Below, in pieces: positions 25,501-31,500 of a stretch of DNA of 64,000 nucleotides. A program made the translations under genes and the position numbers. The notes below the pieces were generated by a model. The model did no database searches and was not told the DNA's origin. It saw nothing but the letters and a program-made list of their open reading frames with translations. How positions within the stretch are numbered: position 1 is the first letter of the stretch; each line of letters begins with the position of its first letter. The stretch comes from Dreissena polymorpha (lineage: Eukaryota > Mollusca > Bivalvia > Myida > Dreissenidae): assembly GCF_020536995.1 (NCBI RefSeq), contig NC_068365.1:38565640-38629639 (forward strand), written 5' to 3'.

Positions 25501-28500
25501 ACCTTTTTTTATACAAGAACTTCAATAAAAACAGAAAGTGTTGTCCCTGATCAGCATGTGTGAAGTGCATAGGCTAATATGGGACGACACTTTACGCACA
25601 TGGATATTGTCCAGTGTTTTCAGAAGATGGTTCATATTTTTTATGCCTCGAAGGAGGGCATATAGTGATCGGACTGTCCCTCCGTCCGTCTGTCTATCAC
25701 ACTTTGCGTTTGGGTTTCAAAAAATGCTCATAACTTCTATGTCTCTTCAGATAGTAACTTGATATTTGGCATGCATGTGTATCTCGTTGAGCTGCACATT
25801 TTTAGTGGTGAAAGGTCAATGTCATGGTCATCCTTTAAGGTCAGAGGTCAAAAAACTAATCCAAGGGAAGTAATAAGCTTTAAAGGGAGATAATTATCAG
25901 TACATGCCAAATGATTTATTTTTTTAATCGAAGGGACGCAGTAGGGGGCATTGTGTTCACTTCTCTTGTCTATTTATTTATTTATTTAAATATTATTTTT
26001 AATATATACATGCTTTTTGTTCACGGTAACAGAGTATTAAGTGCTGACAAAAACACCATGCAGTGCTCTCATGATTCTGTTGGGAAAGAATGATAATAAG
26101 CACCAGTACCATTTATATTGTGTTTTTAGCTCACCTGAGCACAACGTGCTCATGGTGAGCTTTTGTGATTGCCTTTTGTCAGTTAAGCGTTGTGCGCTGT
26201 CAACATTTGCCTTATTAACTCTCTAGAGGCCACATTTATTGTCCAATCTTCATGAAATTTGGTCAGAAGATTGGTCTCAATGATATCTTGGATGAGTTGG
26301 AAATTGGTAACGTTTGCTTGAAAAACATGGCTGCCAAGAGGCGGGGAATTTTTCCTTATATGGTTATAGTAAAATCTTGTTAACACTCAAGAGACCACAT
26401 TTATTGTCCAATCTTCATGAAACTTGTTCAGAAGATTCATCCCAATAATATCTTGGACGCGTTTGAAAATGATGCCGGTTGGTTGAAAAACATGGCTGCC
26501 AGGGGGCGGGGCATTTTTCCATATGTGGCTATATATCGCTTTTGTAAAACCTTGTTAACACTCTAGAGGCCACATTTATTGTCCAATCTTCATGAAACAC
26601 AGTCAGAAGATTTGTCTTATTGATATCTTGGATGAGTTCGAAAATGGTTACATTTGCTTGAAAAACATGGCTGCCAAGGGGCGGGGCATTTTTCCTTCTA
26701 TGGCTATATATGGCTATGGTAAAATCTTGTTAACACTCTAGAGACCACATTTATATTCAGATCTTCATGAAACTCTGTCAGAAGATTCATCCTAATAATA
26801 TCTTGGACGAGTTCAAAAATGATGCTGGTTGGTTGAAAAACATGGCCACCACTTGGCATTTTTCCTTATATCATATATATGGCTATAGTAAAATCTTGTT
26901 AACACTCTAGAGGTCACATTTATTTTCCGATCATCATGAAAGTTGGTTAGAAGATTTGTCCCAATGATATCTTGTATGAGTTCGAAAATGGTTTGGGTTG
27001 CTTTAAAAACATGGCCACCAGGGGTGGGACATTTTTCCTTATATGGTTAGATATGGCTGTAGTAAAACCTTGTTAACACCTTGTTAACACTCTCAAGGCC
27101 ACATTTATTGTCCAATCTTCATGAAATGTGGTCAGAAAATTGGTCTCAATGATATCTTGGATGAGTTCGAAAATAATTATGTTTGCTTGAAAAACATGGC
27201 TCTGGGGCGGGGCATTTTTTCTTATATGGCTATAGTAAAACTTTGTTAACACTCTTGAGGCCACATTAATTTTCCAATCTTCATGAAACTTGGTCGGAAG
27301 ATTTGTCCTAATAATATCTTGTTATCTCAGGTGAGCGATTTTGGGCCTTTCAGACCCTCTAGTTTTTGTATGCCAGATTTATATTTTTCAAAATGAAGAA
27401 TTCAGATAAATGAGCCTTGCGCAGGTAAAAAGAGGTTTATTTCGTGTTTCCCAGATTAGCCTGAGCAGTCCGCACTGCGAAAACGGGGCTTAATGCATTT
27501 GCGTAATATCGTCCCATATTAGCCTGTGAAGTCCGCACAGGCTTATCAGGGACGACACTTTCTGCTTTATTGAATTTATCATTTAAAGTAAATCTTTTAT
27601 AAACTGAAAAGCCAGTTTAGACAGAAAGTGTCACAACTGATAAGACTGTGGACTGCACAGGCTAATATGGGACGACATTACGCAAATGCATTAAGCCCCG
27701 TTTTCGCAGAGCGAGGCTCATTAATGCTCTTGCTGTTCCCAGTTGTGTGCTGACTCGCTGGTGAAGGAGCCGAGGCAGTTTGAGACTCACGTGCCGCTGT
27801 ACGCCCTGGGGAGGTTTGGTACCGCCGTGGTGTGCTTGGAGACAGACAGGGACAGACTGTGCCTCATGAAAACTGTGAGTAGGGCAACAGGCGTTTTAAA
27901 TAAAGTGTCTATTCTTATGTTTCAAATGTGTTCAACACACAATGATCTCACGTTCAGTAAACGTCTGCAGACTTCTTCAAGATGTTTTGATGAATTCTCT
28001 TTGTTGATCAATAGAATTGATACTTTCTCTGTAAAAACGGGTTTAATGCTTGTGTTTTAAGTGTTGTCCCAGATTAAACTGTACAGTCTAATCTAACCGC
28101 ACAGGCTAATCAGGGACAGCACTTTCAGCTTTTATGAAATTTTTCTTTTGTTTAAAGTAAGTGTCTTCCAAACAAAAATCCAGTTAGACATCACAGACTA
28201 ATCTGGGATCACACTTTACTCTCATGCGATAAGCCCTGTTTAACCAGAACTAGGCTCATTTATTGGCAGTTACGTTATTTGTAGACAGCTGATGTTCATG
28301 TGTACTGCTTCATAATGTTCATTCGATCTGGTATCTGCAGAATCCCCCCATGGACTACAGCCACCACGTGTCCCTGTACAAATGCCTGAAGGGACAGACA
28401 GACAGACACCTGATACGTCACTACTGGATGCTGGAGTATGACACACTCACACAGGTGTGCACAGAGTTCCTGCAAGGTGAGTGGTAAATGATGTGAGGCA

Positions 28501-31500
28501 TTTTTGTTACAATTGGCTGCTCCGTAATTTAGGGCAAGTGATCCATTTCCTATATAATATGCGTCTGGCTCTGAGAATACGATCTTAATACCTGTGCATA
28601 AAGTGTAGTCCATGTTAAGCCTGTGCAGTCCACGCGAGCTAATCATTAACTACACTTAACTCTTTTCTGGAAGTTTTCATTTCAAGGAAATTCTTACATT
28701 TAGGAACCTTCCCTATGCCCCACTGAAAGCAGTCCAGCTTTGGGATGTTGGTCCAGCCTTCCTAACATTAGAGGATTTGAATGTGTGTTTTTATGCCCCC
28801 GGGTTGAAAGATCGGGGGTATATTGTTTTTGGCCTGTCTGTTATTGTATGTGTCCCAAAACTTTAACCAAAACTTTAACCTTCTTCATAACTTTTGCAAT
28901 ATTGAACGTAGCAACTTGATATTTGGCATGCATGTGTATCTCATGGAGCTGTACATTTTAAGTGGTGAAAGGTCAAGGTCATCCTTCAAGGTCAAAGATA
29001 AAAAAAATAATCAAAACCTTTAACCAAAACTTTAAGCTTCTTCATAACTTTTGCAATATTGAACGTAGCAACTTTATATTTGGCATGCATGTGTATCTCA
29101 TGGAGCTGCACATTTTAAGTGGTGAAAGGTCAAGGTCATCCTTCAAGTTCAAAGGTAAAACAAAAAATCAAAGCGGCGCATAAGGGGGCATTGTGTGTCT
29201 GACAAACACATCCTTGTTTTCGTTCAAAATCGGGGCCAGTATTCGATCCCATTCCCAATGAAAAAAAGAGTGGTCAAATCAAACCAAAAAATTATCAATT
29301 GGCTTCCAAAAAAATAATAAAAAATTGTTTAGATCTTAACATTTAGTTCATCTCCTATCCAGCTCTATATGTTACTTCTTAGTAAATTAAATATTGAAAA
29401 CACTTATTCATGTGTATCTCATGGAGCTGCACATTCTGAGTGGTGAAAGGTCAAGGTCAAGGTCATCCTTCAAGGTCAAAGGTCAAAAAAATAAATAAAA
29501 AAAACTTTAACCTATTCTTTAACCTTCTTCATAACTTTTGCAATATTGAATGTAGCAACTTGATATTTGGCATGCATGTGTATCTCATGGAGCTGCACAT
29601 TTTGAGCGGTGAAAGGTCAAGGTCATCCTTCAATGTCAAAGGTAAAAAATTTAATTCAAAGCGGCACATTTGGGGGGCATTGTGTTTCTGACAAACACAT
29701 CTCTTGTTTAACTTGTTTTGGGGCGTAACTCAAAAGTATTTCTGTTAGAGGGCTCATGCATATTTACCAGCATGTAAACTTTAGCACCTTTTTGGTTCTC
29801 AGGTGTTAACACAACTGGAGAAATTGCCCTTTTAAATATGAAAACAATACATACATGTTTACATTTGTGACCCGCTTTAAGTGTTGCAGTAACTTGCATA
29901 ATTATTTTTACCATTCTTATACTTTTTTTAGGCGGCAGTTTGCAGGAGCTGTTGCTAGGGAAGCGTAGGTTGTCATGGGAACTAGCAGCCTTCTACCTGA
30001 CCCAGATACTCCAGGGTGTGACCTTTCTCCATAGCAACAACATTGTGTACCTGAACTGGCAGAGTAAGTCACTCTCTATAGAAAACATTAAATTTCATAG
30101 AAATCTATGTTTTACAGTGAGGGTTTCAAACTATTTTTTGATTCAGTATTAAAATGTTTAGATTTTGGAATGTTAAAACATTAAGTTATTGCATTCATTA
30201 AAATGCTATTTTAAAATAATATTTTTTTAAATGAATTTTAAACATATAACAACAACAAAAACAGTTCAGAGAAAGGGTCCTGTGTACTTGTTCACAGCTC
30301 ACATTGTACCAGCTGATCGTTGTTCATTGTGGTATGTCAGCTGCATACTCATCCAATAATAACACGTATTGGACACAAAGTGTTAAATAAACTTATAATT
30401 ATTACCTCTATTTAACCTGAACAAATGTTTAAAAAGCGAGTAAGCCTTAAAGAAGGGACTTAGCCCTTTGCATGCTGGGAAATTTGTCGTCTGCTAAAAT
30501 GTCGTCTGCTGAATTTGTAAAATAAGCATTTTCTTCTCTTTTTTTTTCAAAGAATACTATCAGAATAGCAAACAGTTTGGATCCAGATGAGACGCCACGT
30601 TCTGTGGCGTCTCATCTGGATCCAAACTGTTTGCACAGGCCTTCAAAATTCGGTTCCCGCACTGAAAGGGTTAATGTAAACAATATCTATACATTTTAGA
30701 TTGAACATTTTGGGCGATTGGGCCGTAATTGACAACCAAAAATCTTGTGTTTGCCTTATATTTTTTCTTTACTTTAACTGTTTTAGGCAAGAACATGGTG
30801 TTCACCGACTCACGATGCAAGTGTGTTAAGGTATCAAACCTGGGTCTGTCGTGTCCACTCAACGGGCAGACTACGGACTGCCAGATTGACATCGGGGCTG
30901 TGAAGCAGTGTCTAGCACCACACCTGGCCCCTCCTGAGGTAAGGTCTTCTGAAGAGTCTAGATACTTAACAGTAATTGTATGTCAACTTTCTAGGTACTG
31001 TTGAAAAACCTGGCCACAAAGGGGCAGGGCATTTTTCCTTTAATGTCTTTTGTGAAACCCTGTTACCACTCTGTCACATTTTTAGTCCAAATCTTCATGA
31101 AACTTGGTCTGAAAATTGTTCTGTTGATATGGCAAAGATTGAAAATGGGTATGGCTCGTTTAAAAACATGGTTGTCAGGGGGCAGTTTAGTTTTCCCTAT
31201 ATGGCTACTGGCCACATTTATTGTTAAATCTTCATGAAACTTGTTTAGAAAATTTGTCTTGATGACTTCTTGGCCCAGTTCAAAAGTTAGTCACATGATG
31301 ACAAAATTTAGTGTCATATTAAAAAAATATCTTGTTATCACTGTAGAAGCCACATGCAGTTCATTCTTCATGTATTGCAGTTGATCAGAAACAACGCTGT
31401 ATGCCTGGAGAGTGACAGCTGGGGAGCAGGCCTTCTGCTCTATGAAATGGTTACTGGCTCTCCCATGTTGGACAAGCACAGGCACCTGGGCAGAGACAAA

